Shown here in pieces: positions 21,345 to 30,434 of a DNA stretch of 64,000 nucleotides. The position numbers and the translations under genes were made by a program. Source of the stretch: Desulfocucumis palustris (GTDB lineage Bacteria > Bacillota > Desulfotomaculia > Desulfotomaculales > Desulfocucumaceae); the NCBI RefSeq assembly GCF_002933875.1, contig NZ_BFAV01000045.1, positions 1 to 64,000 on the forward strand, in the 5' to 3' direction. The notes under the pieces are model-generated. The model was given only the letters and a program-made list of their open reading frames with translations, had not been told where the DNA came from and did no database searches. Every line of letters starts with the position of its first letter. Position 1 is the stretch's first letter.

Positions 21345-22004
21345 ATGAAGGTTCCGGTTGGAATTTCCGTGCCAAAACTGAATAGACCGCTCATGCCGGC
21401 CATGGTTATAGCTGTGGTCCTGGCCCTGGCGGTCCTTGTGCCAGGTTCCGGCCGCGGTCTGGCACAGGAAAATCAGCCGGTTACCGTGGTTGTCCACGGC
21501 ATAGAAGTGGCCGGCGATATTCCCCCCATCATGATGAGCGGCCGGGTCTATCTGCCTGATCGGTTCGTGGCCGATATACTGGGCTATCCATTCAAATGGG
21601 AGCCGAAAACCAGGAGCGTGCGCATGGGGATTCCCCAAGCAGGGGTGGAGATGGTCGGGGAGTTGCCGGCCTTTACCGGAAAGTCCCTGGCCAGCCCCGT
21701 GAAGGTAAAGGCTAAAAGTTATGCCGCCGGCTTTAAGATAGATGAAAAAAACATTGTTCGCTGGAGCTTAAAAGGAATAATCGACAGTGTCACTTTCAGC
21801 TTCGGCATGCCGGACGGCCAGAGGGGACAGTCCGTGGGGTTCACGCTGCTGGCGGACGGTAAAATCGTCGCCCAGGAGATTGTTAACAAGGAAGACGGTT
21901 TAAAAAAATTTACCTTCAATGTGAGCGGTGTAAAGGTGTTGACCGTTAAATACCATGACGGGCCCGGGGGAGTGCTGATAAATCCCCGGGGCAGCCAAAC
22001 CTGA
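21345..22004 (+). CDS. Exported stalk-domain protein (copper amine oxidase N-like), copy 1
   Basis: This 219-residue protein has an N-terminal hydrophobic signal/anchor (about 17-41). One copper-amine-oxidase N-terminal-like stalk domain follows, 'VVVHGIEVAGDIPPIMMSGR' to 'VYLPDRFVADILGYPFKWE', then a beta-rich C-terminal domain ('MVGELPAFTGKSLASPVKVK', 'KFTFNVSGVKVLTVKY'). It closely parallels the protein at 25063, including the 'MVGELPAFTG' block. The two copies flank pstSCA. Role unknown; stalk domains are structural, wall-associated modules in clostridia. Confidence 0.75.
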   Translation: MKVPVGISVPKLNRPLMPAMVIAVVLALAVLVPGSGRGLAQENQPVTVVVHGIEVAGDIPPIMMSGRVYLPDRFVADILGYPFKWEPKTRSVRMGIPQAGVEMVGELPAFTGKSLASPVKVKAKSYAAGFKIDEKNIVRWSLKGIIDSVTFSFGMPDGQRGQSVGFTLLADGKIVAQEIVNKEDGLKKFTFNVSGVKVLTVKYHDGPGGVLINPRGSQT

Positions 22005-22054
22005 GCTTAAGGCACATTGGGCGCCGCTTTTAAAAAGAATAGGGCTAAATGATA

Positions 22055-22118
22055 ATTGGGGACATTCCTTTCCCAATTGATTCAGGGTTAAGGAATTTAG
22101 CCAAGTGTGTCCCCCCAA
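22055..22118. repeat. GGGGACA palindromic (REP-like) element
   Basis: TTGGGGACATTCCTTTCCC at 22055 is balanced by GTGTGTCCCCCCAA ending at 22118, with inner AAGGAATT. The ends match the 61-bp tandem units at 46481-46687. It sits directly upstream of pstS. Confidence 0.5.
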
Positions 22119-22141
22119 CCTGAAAAGGAGTGGTTTGACTA

Positions 22142-22993
22142 ATGAAAAGGTTAACTAAATTAACTGCTATTTTTATGCTGGTGGCTTTCAGCCTGACAAT
22201 GTTTGCCACTATGGCTCCCGCGGCAACCCTGTCGGGCACCATTACCATGAGCGGCTCCACCACTGTGCAACCCGTGGCCGAATTACTGAAGGCGCAATTT
22301 ACCAAGGCTAATCCCGGTGTGCAGATTACCATTGCCGGCGGCGGCTCCGGCGTTGGCATTGTAGACGTTTCCGAAGGCAAAGTGAATATAGGCAATGCCT
22401 CCAGGGCGTTAAAGACTGGCGATCCCGCGGGCCTGGTGGCCAATACCATAGGTTATGACGCCATTTGCGTCATTGTTAATCCCAAGAACACCGTAAAAGC
22501 TCTGACCAAGGAGCAGGTAAACCAGATTTTCACCGGCAAAATCACCAACTGGAGCGCGGTGGGCGGTAAAAACGCCCCCATATTTGTAAACATCCGCACC
22601 TCTCCCTCGGGCACCATGGATTTCTTCAACGAATCCTTCATGGGTGAGCCGTCCACACAGGTGCAAGGCACCGCCACAATGGTAGCCACCGCCAAGCAGC
22701 ATGAATCCAACGCACTGATGGTGGCGGCGGTGGCCAAGGACGTCAATGCCATCGGCTTTTGCTCCATGGGCTATGTAAAAACCACCGTGAAGGCTGTGGC
22801 CCTGGACGGCGTTGCCGCCACCGTGCAAAACTCAATTGCCGGAACATACAAATACGTAAGGCCCCTGAACATGGTAACCAATGGACCGGCCATCGGCCTG
22901 TCCAAATCCTTTATCGATTATGCCCTTTCCGCCGCCGGACAGAAAATAGTTTCCACGGAATGGATTGCGGTTTCGCAAAAGCCCAAGAAATAA
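22142..22993 (+). CDS. pstS: Phosphate ABC transporter substrate-binding protein PstS
   Basis: This 283-residue protein has a signal peptide (about 1-28). The PBP-like phosphate-binding fold shows 'ITMSGSTTVQPVAELLKAQF', 'ITIAGGGSGVGIVDVSEGKV' and 'GNASRALK', containing the Ser/Thr and Gly loops that bind phosphate, and later 'RTSPSGTMDFFNESF'. There is no lipobox Cys, so retention may depend on another mechanism. It is first gene of pstSCA; a hairpin at 23025-23056 separates it from pstC and may raise the pstS level relative to the permease. pstB is located elsewhere, on the minus strand at 30435. Confidence 0.92.
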   Translation: MKRLTKLTAIFMLVAFSLTMFATMAPAATLSGTITMSGSTTVQPVAELLKAQFTKANPGVQITIAGGGSGVGIVDVSEGKVNIGNASRALKTGDPAGLVANTIGYDAICVIVNPKNTVKALTKEQVNQIFTGKITNWSAVGGKNAPIFVNIRTSPSGTMDFFNESFMGEPSTQVQGTATMVATAKQHESNALMVAAVAKDVNAIGFCSMGYVKTTVKAVALDGVAATVQNSIAGTYKYVRPLNMVTNGPAIGLSKSFIDYALSAAGQKIVSTEWIAVSQKPKK

Positions 22994-23024
22994 ATTTGAA
23001 AATAAATATTGAACAGGTTTAAAT

Positions 23025-23056
23025 GGGCGCCTGCCTTGATATACAGGGCAGGTGCC
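23025..23056 (+). promoter_or_regulatory. Intercistronic hairpin pstS-pstC
   Basis: GGCGCCTGCC (23026 on) pairs with GGGCAGGTGCC (ending about 23053), without a T-run. It is probably an mRNA stabilising or partial attenuating structure between the binding protein and permease genes. Confidence 0.55.
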
Positions 23057-23077
23057 TTATCCTGGCAGGGGTGAATA

Positions 23078-24040
23078 ATGAGAAAAATACCTATAGCCGA
23101 AACATTAATTGAAAAAATGCTGTTTATTTTTACTGTGGCGGGCAGTCTGGTAATTTTTTTTGTTATATTCTACATATTCAGCAACGGCCTGCCTGTATTG
23201 AAGGCCAGCGGGCTGTCTTTTTTTACAACCGGCGGCTGGGACGGGCAATTTACCTCGGCCTGGACGGCTGCTCCCGGACAGGAAATCTGGCGGTTTGGCG
23301 CCGTGGAGCTAATCGCCGGCACCCTGCTCACCACCGGGGGCGCGCTGCTGGTGGCAGGCTTGCTGGGAATGGGCTGTGCCGTGTTTTTGGCGGAATTTTG
23401 CCCCCCCCGGCTGCGCCGGCCGGTGGAGGCCTGTGTTCGCCTGCTGGCGGGTATTCCCCCGGTGATATACGGGGTGGTGGGTTACACTACGGTTGTGCCG
23501 CTGGTTCAGAGCCTGATCAGTGATCAACTGGCCCTGGAGATGGTGCGGATCTGCGTACTGGACGGTACAAGCCTGCTGGCCGGAATAATGGTGCTGGGGA
23601 TTATGATAACCCCTATCTTTGTGATACTGGCCACCGACGCCCTGGAGACGGTGCCCCTGGCTTACAAGGCCGCCTCCCTGGCACTGGGAGTTTCCCACTG
23701 GCGGACCATTGTAAAGATAATGATACCGGTGGCCAGGAGAGGTATTTTGGCCGGGGGGATAATGGCGGCCGGCATGGCTGCCGGCGAGTTCATAGCCATG
23801 GCCATGGTTGCCGGGGGGGTGGCCTTTCTGCCCAATCCCGCCCACGGGCTGCTGTTCTTTTTGGAGCCCGTACGTACCCTGGCTGCCAATGTTTTTATAA
23901 ACTCCGAGGTATTGGGCAAGGCGAACATGGAATCGGCCCTCTTTGCCTGCGCTTCGGTGATTTTATTCATTTGCATTATTTTCAGCCTGCTGGCCCAGCT
24001 GATTAACAGGCCCAACTTGAAAGGGGGCAGGTCAAGGTGA
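23078..24040 (+). CDS. pstC: Phosphate ABC transporter permease PstC
   Basis: This 320-residue membrane protein has six predicted TM helices and the permease EAA loop 'ALGVSHWRTIVKIMIPVARR'. The periplasmic-side loop near residue 50-70 is typical of PstC. It starts at ATG 23078 after AGGGGTG and overlaps the pstA start by 4 bp. It forms the membrane channel of the high-affinity phosphate importer with PstA. Confidence 0.92.
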   Translation: MRKIPIAETLIEKMLFIFTVAGSLVIFFVIFYIFSNGLPVLKASGLSFFTTGGWDGQFTSAWTAAPGQEIWRFGAVELIAGTLLTTGGALLVAGLLGMGCAVFLAEFCPPRLRRPVEACVRLLAGIPPVIYGVVGYTTVVPLVQSLISDQLALEMVRICVLDGTSLLAGIMVLGIMITPIFVILATDALETVPLAYKAASLALGVSHWRTIVKIMIPVARRGILAGGIMAAGMAAGEFIAMAMVAGGVAFLPNPAHGLLFFLEPVRTLAANVFINSEVLGKANMESALFACASVILFICIIFSLLAQLINRPNLKGGRSR

Positions 24041-25026
24041 AAAGGGAAATGGGAGTCGGACGGCTGTTTTGCTGGTTGTCGGGTATCCTGACCACATCCA
24101 TATGTTTGGGTATTTTAATATATATAGCTGTAAGGGGCGCGCCTGCCCTTAACTGGGATTTTATCAGCAAATCCCCGGAAATGTCGTTATTGGGGGACGG
24201 GTTGGCCGGGGGAATATTAAGTCCTCTGCTGGGGACCCTGGGACTCGTTACCCTGGGGATGCTGCTGGCATTGCCTTGGGCGGCGGCCATGGCCGTATAT
24301 TACGCCGAATACGCCGGTGACAACTGGCCGGCTTATATTTTAAGAATAGGCAACGACGTTCTGGCGGGAGTGCCTACCATAGTGATTGCTTTATTCGGGC
24401 TGGTTATATTCAGTTATCCCGAATTGTCGTTTTTAAGCATTAAGATTGAGGGGGTGGAAAACGGCAAGGCATTCGGCCGCAGTTATCTGGTGGCCTCCAT
24501 CACCATGGCCGTGATGGTGCTGCCGTATGTTACAAAATCTGTGGAGGAGGCCATTATGGCCGTCTCCCATACCTACCGGGAAGCTGCCTATGCCCTGGGG
24601 GTAAGCAAGTGGCGCACCATTCAAAAGGTGGTGTTGCCCGCCGCTTACAGGGGGATAGTATCAGGGGCGGTTCTGGGGGTGGGGCGCATCGCCTCGGATG
24701 TTGCCATCGTCTGGTTCTGCCTGGGGGCCACTATAACATACAGCGGGCCGGAAAACTGGTGGCAGCCCCAGAACTGGGCGGCTACCCTGCGCAGTGCCGG
24801 CAACACCCTGTCTTCTTATATTTACTACGCATCCCCGGTGGGTGAGGGGAATAATGCCGACAGGGCCTACGGCGCCGCCCTGGTATTAATACTGATGATT
24901 CTGCTGTTAAACGCGGTTGCCAATTACGTCAGCCGGCTGTCCAGGATTAAGTCAAGGCTGTTCAATGCCCGGGGGGCAGAGTGCGATGGTGAAAACATAA
25001 TTGAGGATATACCCTCCCGGATTTGA
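24037..25026 (+). CDS. pstA: Phosphate ABC transporter permease PstA
   Basis: This 329-residue membrane protein has GTG start 24037 overlapping the pstC stop (GTGA). Six TM helices are predicted, with the EAA loop 'ALGVSKWRTIQKVVLPAAYR'. 'GVPTIVIALFGLVIF' is characteristic of PstA. No pstB or phoU follows on this strand; instead a stalk-domain gene comes next. Confidence 0.92.
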   Translation: MKREMGVGRLFCWLSGILTTSICLGILIYIAVRGAPALNWDFISKSPEMSLLGDGLAGGILSPLLGTLGLVTLGMLLALPWAAAMAVYYAEYAGDNWPAYILRIGNDVLAGVPTIVIALFGLVIFSYPELSFLSIKIEGVENGKAFGRSYLVASITMAVMVLPYVTKSVEEAIMAVSHTYREAAYALGVSKWRTIQKVVLPAAYRGIVSGAVLGVGRIASDVAIVWFCLGATITYSGPENWWQPQNWAATLRSAGNTLSSYIYYASPVGEGNNADRAYGAALVLILMILLLNAVANYVSRLSRIKSRLFNARGAECDGENIIEDIPSRI

Positions 25027-25062
25027 TATAAAGTAAATTATTGAGATGGGAGGTGAAGAATA

Positions 25063-25779
25063 ATGGAGCTTTTTGCAAAATACAGGCTTAAAATATGTGG
25101 TCTGTCAGTCCTGGTGCTGTTGGTGGCGGCACTGCCTTATATTGTCTGGGTGCCGCCGGCCCTGCCCGAAGAACCGGCCGGAGAGACTGATATCCTGGAG
25201 AGCGGTATTGAAACAGGAACAGAGGGTGTGGCGGAAGAGGCCACCAGCAGGCCTCTTACGGTGATTGTGGACAACGTCGAAACCACCAGTGACGTGCCGG
25301 TGATAAATAAAGGCGGCCGGATTTACGTGCCGGTCAGATTTCTGGCCGAGTCCCTGGGCTACCCCGTTGATTGGGTCGAAGAAGAAAATACGGTATATAT
25401 AGGGATACACCCCAGCGGCACCGATATGGTTGGTGAATTGCCCGCTTTTACCGGCAGAAAAATTAAACAGCCTGTAAAAATAAGCGCAATCGGGTATCCA
25501 AAGGGTTATGCCTTAGTTCCGGGCGCATTGGGCGATGTGCGCTGGAAACTGAACGGGCGTTACCTGACGGTTACCTTCAGTATGGGCGTACCGGACAGTC
25601 AATCGGGGGATACCGCCGAATTTACAGTAATAGCCGACGGCAAAACCCTGGCCAAAGAAAAAATATCTAAAGATGACGGTTTGAAGGAGTTCAATTACAG
25701 TGTAAAGGGAGTTAACGAGTTTACAGTGAGTTGCGGCAGCGGGAAGGGCGGGGCGCTGATTTGCCCCAGAGGCCACTGA
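25063..25779 (+). CDS. Exported stalk-domain protein, copy 2
   Basis: This 238-residue paralogue of the 21345 protein has an N-terminal anchor (about 10-30), an acidic linker, a stalk domain 'VIVDNVETTSDVPVINKGGR' to 'IYVPVRFLAESLGYPVDWVE', and a C-terminal beta domain 'MVGELPAFTGRKIKQPVKIS' with 'DGLKEFNYSVKGVNEFTVS'. ATG 25063 follows GGGAGGTG. It is probably the last gene of the pst transcript, ending at the terminator 25800-25826. Function unknown. Confidence 0.75.
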   Translation: MELFAKYRLKICGLSVLVLLVAALPYIVWVPPALPEEPAGETDILESGIETGTEGVAEEATSRPLTVIVDNVETTSDVPVINKGGRIYVPVRFLAESLGYPVDWVEEENTVYIGIHPSGTDMVGELPAFTGRKIKQPVKISAIGYPKGYALVPGALGDVRWKLNGRYLTVTFSMGVPDSQSGDTAEFTVIADGKTLAKEKISKDDGLKEFNYSVKGVNEFTVSCGSGKGGALICPRGH

Positions 25780-25799
25780 ACATAAACGGCCGGAGATTT

Positions 25800-25827
25800 A
25801 AAACCCTGCCCTGGCGGGGTTTTTATT
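25800..25827 (+). terminator. Terminator after the pst/stalk operon
   Basis: AAAACCCTGCC and GGCGGGGTTTT form a stem closed by a short CT loop, followed by TATTT. Confidence 0.78.
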
Positions 25828-25872
25828 TGGGGGACAGCGACTTTTTTCCACCAACATTTAGGAGGTTAAGCA

Positions 25873-28800
25873 ATGAAAAAACTGCTGTCATTATCATTGT
25901 TTATTGTATTGTTGACTATTGCCTTCTGTATCCCGGCAATGGCGGGAACTCCCAAAGTTGTTTTGGATGGCAATGCAATTAATTTTGATGTCCCGCCCAC
26001 AATTGAAGAGGGCAGGACACTGGTTCCCCTCAGGGCCATATTCGAGGCACTGGGGGCAAATGTTGGCTGGGATGGAGCAACGCAGACAGTTACCGCGACA
26101 AAGGGCCAGGTGGCTATCACACTGGTCATTGGCGGAAAGGCATACAAAAATAATACGGAAGTCATTCTGGACGTTCCCGCAAAAGTTGTAAACGGTCGTA
26201 CACTGGTGCCTCTTCGCTTTGTGAGTGAAGCCCTTGGCGCCGGGGTTGACTGGGATGGCAATACTGAAACCGTGGCCATCACATCAGCGACTCCGGCGCC
26301 GGTAATAAATGACCAGGCGTCAAATGGGCCAATAACGGCTATAGCCCCGGCCCTGGTTAATGCAATGACAAGTACCGATGGGAAAAAGCTGCTGCTCACA
26401 TTTAACAAGAGCATGGCTAATCCGGCCGGCAAACAAAGAGAGTTTACGGTACTGGTAAACGGCAGAAACGATCCGGTGACAGCCGCGGCGCTTGACCAGG
26501 GGGGAGCCAATAATATTATATTGACCCTGGATAACCCTGTAACTTACGGCAGCACGGTAAATCTGGCATATAGCGCGGGCTCGCTGACAGCCGCGGACGG
26601 CAGCGTCCCGGCGTCCTTCGGGGCGAGAAGTGTAAGTAATACAGTTTCCAAACCACCGCTGAAAGCACCGGCGGGATTGACCACATCGGCCGGAAATGGC
26701 CGGGTAATACTGAGCTGGAAGGCTGTAAACGGGGCTACGGGTTACAAGGTATACCGCGCGGAATCCTCTGACGGGCAGTACACCCAGGTAGCCTCGCGGG
26801 TGACCGGAACAAGCTACACTGTGAGCGGGCTTACCAATTGGAAAAACTATTACTTCGCGGTAAAGGCCAGCAATGTAAACGGTGACAGCGATTATTCCAG
26901 CCGGGAGAAAGAAACCCCGGAGGGTCCGCCGGGGGCGCCGGCGGGGTTGGAAGCGTCGGCCGGAAAGGGCCGGGTGTCGCTGGACTGGGATTCGGTGGAC
27001 GGGGCGACCGGCTATAAGGTATTCCGTAATGGAACACAAATAGCCTCAGGGGTTGATAATACGAGATATACGGTGGAAGGACTTACCAACTGTGTGAAAT
27101 ATAACTTTGTGGTAAAGGCCAGCAATAACTATGGGGACAGCGCCAATTCAATTCAGGTGAGCGCGATTCCGGAGGGCCCCGCCGGCGCGCCAACGGGGCT
27201 GACAGCGTCGGCCGGGAACAGCAAGGTAACCCTTAAATGGAACCAGGTGACCGGGGCCACGGGCTACAGGGTATACCGCGGGGAGTCGTCCGGGGGACCC
27301 TACGACCGGATATCGTCAGTGGTGGCAGGGACAAGTTACACGGTGGACGGTCTTAACAACCGCACTACCTACTACTTTGTGGTTAAGGCCAATAATTCTT
27401 ATGGTGACAGCAATAATTCGAACCAGGTGAGCGCAATCCCGGTGGGACCCACGGGCGCGCCCACGGGGGTGACGGCGTCGGCCGGGAATGGCCTGGTGAC
27501 GCTGAACTGGAATTCCGTGGCCGGGGTTACGGGCTACAAGGTATACCGCACCACCTCCTCCAACGGGCCTTATACCCAGGCGGCCGCGGGGGTGAAAGGG
27601 ACGACGTACACAGTGGGCGGACTTGCCAACGGGACAAAATATTATTTTGTGGTAAAGGCCAGTAACTCATATGGAGATAGTGAAAATTCCAGTCAAGTTA
27701 AAGCCACTCCCGAGGCTCCGCCCAGGCCGGATGCGCCCACGGGGCTTAAAGCCACGGCCGGAAATTGCTGTGTGACACTGAGCTGGCACCCGGTGGCCGG
27801 GGCCACGGGCTACAAGATATTTTATTCGGAATCATCGGGCGGACATTACAATCAGGTGGCTTCAGGGGTGGCTGGTACAAGTTATACCGTGGACGGGCTA
27901 ACCAACGGGGAAACATACTACTTTATGGTTAAATCCAGTAATTCCAATGGAGACAGTGAGTATTCAAATAAAGTTAAAGAAGACCCTATTGGTCTGCCCA
28001 CCACCAGGGCGCCCACAGGGCTTAAAGCCACGGCCGGAAACGGCCGGGTTACATTAAGCTGGAACCAGGTAACCGGGGCGACGGGCTACAAGGTATACCG
28101 CGCGGGATCATCCGGCGGGCCGTATACCCTGATAGCCTCGGGGGTGGCCGGGACAAGTTATACCGCGGACGGACTCACCAACGGGGCCATATATTACTTT
28201 GTGGCAAAGGCCACTAATGCCTATGGTGACAGTAATAATTCAAATGAGGTGAAAGCGGCTCCGGTGGGGCAGTCTCTTCCCAATGTGCCCACAGGTCTGA
28301 CAGCGTCGGCGGGAAATGGCTGTGTGACGCTAACCTGGAACAAGGTAAACGGGGCGACGGGCTACAAAATATTCCGCGGGGAGAAATCCGGCGGGCCGTA
28401 CACGCAAGCAGCCTCGGGAGAGACCGGGACAAGTTATACGGAGGTGGGACTTACCAACGGGATAACCTATTATTTTGTGGTAAAGGCCAGTAACGTTTAC
28501 GGAAGCAGTGAGAATTCCAATCAGGTGAGAGCAACCCCGGCGGGTCCCCCGGGCGCGCCGGCGGGACTGATAGCGACGGCCGGAAACAGTCAGGTGACAC
28601 TGAACTGGAACCCGGTGGACGGGGCGGCGGACTACGAGGTATGCCGGGCGGGAGTGTCCGGCGGGCCGTACACCCGGATAGCGGCAGGTGTGGTTGGCAC
28701 CGGTTACACGGCGGGCGGTCTTGACAACGGGACAACCTACTACTTTGTGGTAAAGGCCAATAATGCTTACGGAGACAGCGGAAATTCCAATCAAGTAAGC

Positions 28801-29085
28801 GCAACCCCGGTGGGGCCGCCAAGGGCTCCCGGCGGGCTGAGGGCATCGGCCGGAAACGGCCAGGTGACGCTGAACTGGGACCCGGCGGACGGGGCTGCGG
28901 GCTACAAGGTATACCAATCCTCCGGCGGGCCTTACACGCAGATTGCCACGGGTGTGCCCGGCACAAGCTATACGGTGGACGGACTTGCCAACGGGACGGC
29001 CTACTACTTTGTGGTAAAGGCCAGTAACGCTAACGGGGACAGCGGTAATTCCAATCAGGCCAGCGCAATCCCGGCCGGCTCGTAG
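25873..29085 (+). CDS. Large surface protein: stalk domains and nine FN3 repeats
   Basis: This 1070-residue exported protein starts at ATG 25873 after AGGAGG. The signal peptide (about 1-24) ends AMA-GTPK. Two stalk (Cu-amine-oxidase N) units follow, 'RTLVPLRAIFEALGANVGWD' and 'RTLVPLRFVSEALGAGVDWD'. Next is a SwmB-like Ig domain (about 155-260), then nine fibronectin type III repeats of about 90 residues, each with '(A/V)P.GL.A.AGN..V.L.W' and 'TYYFVVKASN..GDS'. There is no SLH, LPXTG or other anchor at the C-terminus, so attachment is probably through the stalk part or loose. It is likely adhesive or structural. The repeats are near-identical and could recombine. Confidence 0.85.
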   Translation: MKKLLSLSLFIVLLTIAFCIPAMAGTPKVVLDGNAINFDVPPTIEEGRTLVPLRAIFEALGANVGWDGATQTVTATKGQVAITLVIGGKAYKNNTEVILDVPAKVVNGRTLVPLRFVSEALGAGVDWDGNTETVAITSATPAPVINDQASNGPITAIAPALVNAMTSTDGKKLLLTFNKSMANPAGKQREFTVLVNGRNDPVTAAALDQGGANNIILTLDNPVTYGSTVNLAYSAGSLTAADGSVPASFGARSVSNTVSKPPLKAPAGLTTSAGNGRVILSWKAVNGATGYKVYRAESSDGQYTQVASRVTGTSYTVSGLTNWKNYYFAVKASNVNGDSDYSSREKETPEGPPGAPAGLEASAGKGRVSLDWDSVDGATGYKVFRNGTQIASGVDNTRYTVEGLTNCVKYNFVVKASNNYGDSANSIQVSAIPEGPAGAPTGLTASAGNSKVTLKWNQVTGATGYRVYRGESSGGPYDRISSVVAGTSYTVDGLNNRTTYYFVVKANNSYGDSNNSNQVSAIPVGPTGAPTGVTASAGNGLVTLNWNSVAGVTGYKVYRTTSSNGPYTQAAAGVKGTTYTVGGLANGTKYYFVVKASNSYGDSENSSQVKATPEAPPRPDAPTGLKATAGNCCVTLSWHPVAGATGYKIFYSESSGGHYNQVASGVAGTSYTVDGLTNGETYYFMVKSSNSNGDSEYSNKVKEDPIGLPTTRAPTGLKATAGNGRVTLSWNQVTGATGYKVYRAGSSGGPYTLIASGVAGTSYTADGLTNGAIYYFVAKATNAYGDSNNSNEVKAAPVGQSLPNVPTGLTASAGNGCVTLTWNKVNGATGYKIFRGEKSGGPYTQAASGETGTSYTEVGLTNGITYYFVVKASNVYGSSENSNQVRATPAGPPGAPAGLIATAGNSQVTLNWNPVDGAADYEVCRAGVSGGPYTRIAAGVVGTGYTAGGLDNGTTYYFVVKANNAYGDSGNSNQVSATPVGPPRAPGGLRASAGNGQVTLNWDPADGAAGYKVYQSSGGPYTQIATGVPGTSYTVDGLANGTAYYFVVKASNANGDSGNSNQASAIPAGS
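26662..29080 (+). repeat. Tandem FN3-coding repeats (nine units)
   Basis: Units of about 270 bp share phrases such as GGCTACAAGGTATACCGC and TACTTTGTGGTAAAGGCC. They encode the nine FN3 domains and vary mainly at surface positions, which suggests expansion by recombination. Confidence 0.85.
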
Positions 29086-29124
29086 AACGCCGCCGGGCGA
29101 CGGGCAGATCAATAAGGCAATATT

Positions 29125-29157
29125 AAAACCCCGCTTTGGCGGGGTTTATTTTTTTTC
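29125..29157. terminator. Terminator after the FN3 protein
   Basis: AAAACCCCGC (29125-29134) pairs with GCGGGGTTT, followed by ATTTTTTTT. It lies between convergent genes and could serve both. Confidence 0.82.
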
Positions 29158-29186
29158 CTTTGCTTTGCCGGGATATTGGGCAACTA

Positions 29187-30419
29187 TTAAAAAAATTCCA
29201 CCGTGAAGCTGCCGCCGCTATCTTTTCCCAATAGCAGAGTCATAAATATTTCCCATTGTTTCATTTTTGAGTTCCAGTTCAAATATTCAGCCGGGCACCA
29301 GTCCGGTTTGTCTTTAAAATGGTCGTACAAAGTGATTACCACTGCGATGTTCTTTTGGGGATAGAGGGTTTTGGTAAGCACGCCGACGGCTTCAACGAAT
29401 TTGATGATATCCGATGTGTCACCAGCCTTTAGAGTTTTTAGCCATAAATTATAATTAAGAGTATTCATTTCAAACAATACATATGCGGTACCCTTGTTCT
29501 CATACACAAAGCACTGGCCAAACTGAATTTTATTATTGCCGAATTCTTGAATCATGTGGTTTTTAGTCAAGTAGTCTTTGTATTTGGCATAAGAAAGATT
29601 GGCTGAGGGAAGAGGCTTATCCTTTGTTAAATCAATAACTGTGTGTTTCAATTGGGATAGGGGTGTTACCATGCCGTCCCGGAGCATGGGTGCCACTTCG
29701 TTGATGGGAATGGCGAAATTAAGTGAACCCTCGCCATATCCTGAATCAGTTATGCCAATCAGTTTTCCGTCCTTGTCAAAAAGCCCGCCGCCGCTGCTTC
29801 CGTGATCAATTGCGGCAGTGATTTGAAGCTTCCTGTTTCCGCCGATAACCCGTTTCCCGCTTACAATGCCCGTTGAAAGGGTGTTTTGTAAACCCAGGGG
29901 GCTGCCGATAGCCATAACCTCTTCTCCCAACGCCACAGTTTCCGAGTCCCTGATTTGGGCCGCGGGAAGGGGTTCCCCGGGCTGAATTTTGAGAACGGCC
30001 AGATCGATATCTTCGTTATAACCGACCACTCCCAGAATGGGGAAACTGCTGCCATTGGATAGTTCCACCTTGCCATGGGTCTGGCCTGCAACAACATGGT
30101 AGTTGGTCACTATCAATCCGGTTGTATCAACTATTACTCCGCTTCCCTGTACAGCTGATAAATCGTTTCCGCAGACAACCCGGACCACGGCTTTTTCTTG
30201 TTTGGCAACTTCAACAGTATTAAGTCTTGAGCCGGGGGCCTGTGATTGGGCCGGCTGGAGCGACGGCTGACCGGATTGGGAGAACTGAACGGGCCCGGCG
30301 GAAAGGTATGCGCTCATGCTTGTTTTGGTTGCCGCCGCCGTTGTTGCGGCAACCGCCGGGGATACGGACGACACAATAAATATCGATGCCATGGCAATAA
30401 CACTACCAATACGCTTCAA
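29187..30419 (-). CDS. Exported trypsin-like serine protease (HtrA/DegP S1C type, no PDZ)
   Basis: This 410-residue protein has a signal peptide (about 1-25) and a Ser/Thr/Ala-rich linker. The protease domain spans about 70-255 with catalytic His in 'TNYHVVAG', Asp in 'YNEDIDLAVLKI' and Ser in 'AAIDHGSSGGGLFD'; 'GSPLGLQNTLSTGIVSG' is the usual S1C block. No PDZ domain follows; the last 150 residues are an unrecognised alpha/beta region. It is probably an extracellular quality-control or processing protease. It is downstream of pstB on the same strand, 15 bp away. Confidence 0.85.
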   Translation of the reverse strand: MKRIGSVIAMASIFIVSSVSPAVAATTAAATKTSMSAYLSAGPVQFSQSGQPSLQPAQSQAPGSRLNTVEVAKQEKAVVRVVCGNDLSAVQGSGVIVDTTGLIVTNYHVVAGQTHGKVELSNGSSFPILGVVGYNEDIDLAVLKIQPGEPLPAAQIRDSETVALGEEVMAIGSPLGLQNTLSTGIVSGKRVIGGNRKLQITAAIDHGSSGGGLFDKDGKLIGITDSGYGEGSLNFAIPINEVAPMLRDGMVTPLSQLKHTVIDLTKDKPLPSANLSYAKYKDYLTKNHMIQEFGNNKIQFGQCFVYENKGTAYVLFEMNTLNYNLWLKTLKAGDTSDIIKFVEAVGVLTKTLYPQKNIAVVITLYDHFKDKPDWCPAEYLNWNSKMKQWEIFMTLLLGKDSGGSFTVEFF

Positions 30420-30434
30420 CTGTGATTCCCACCT

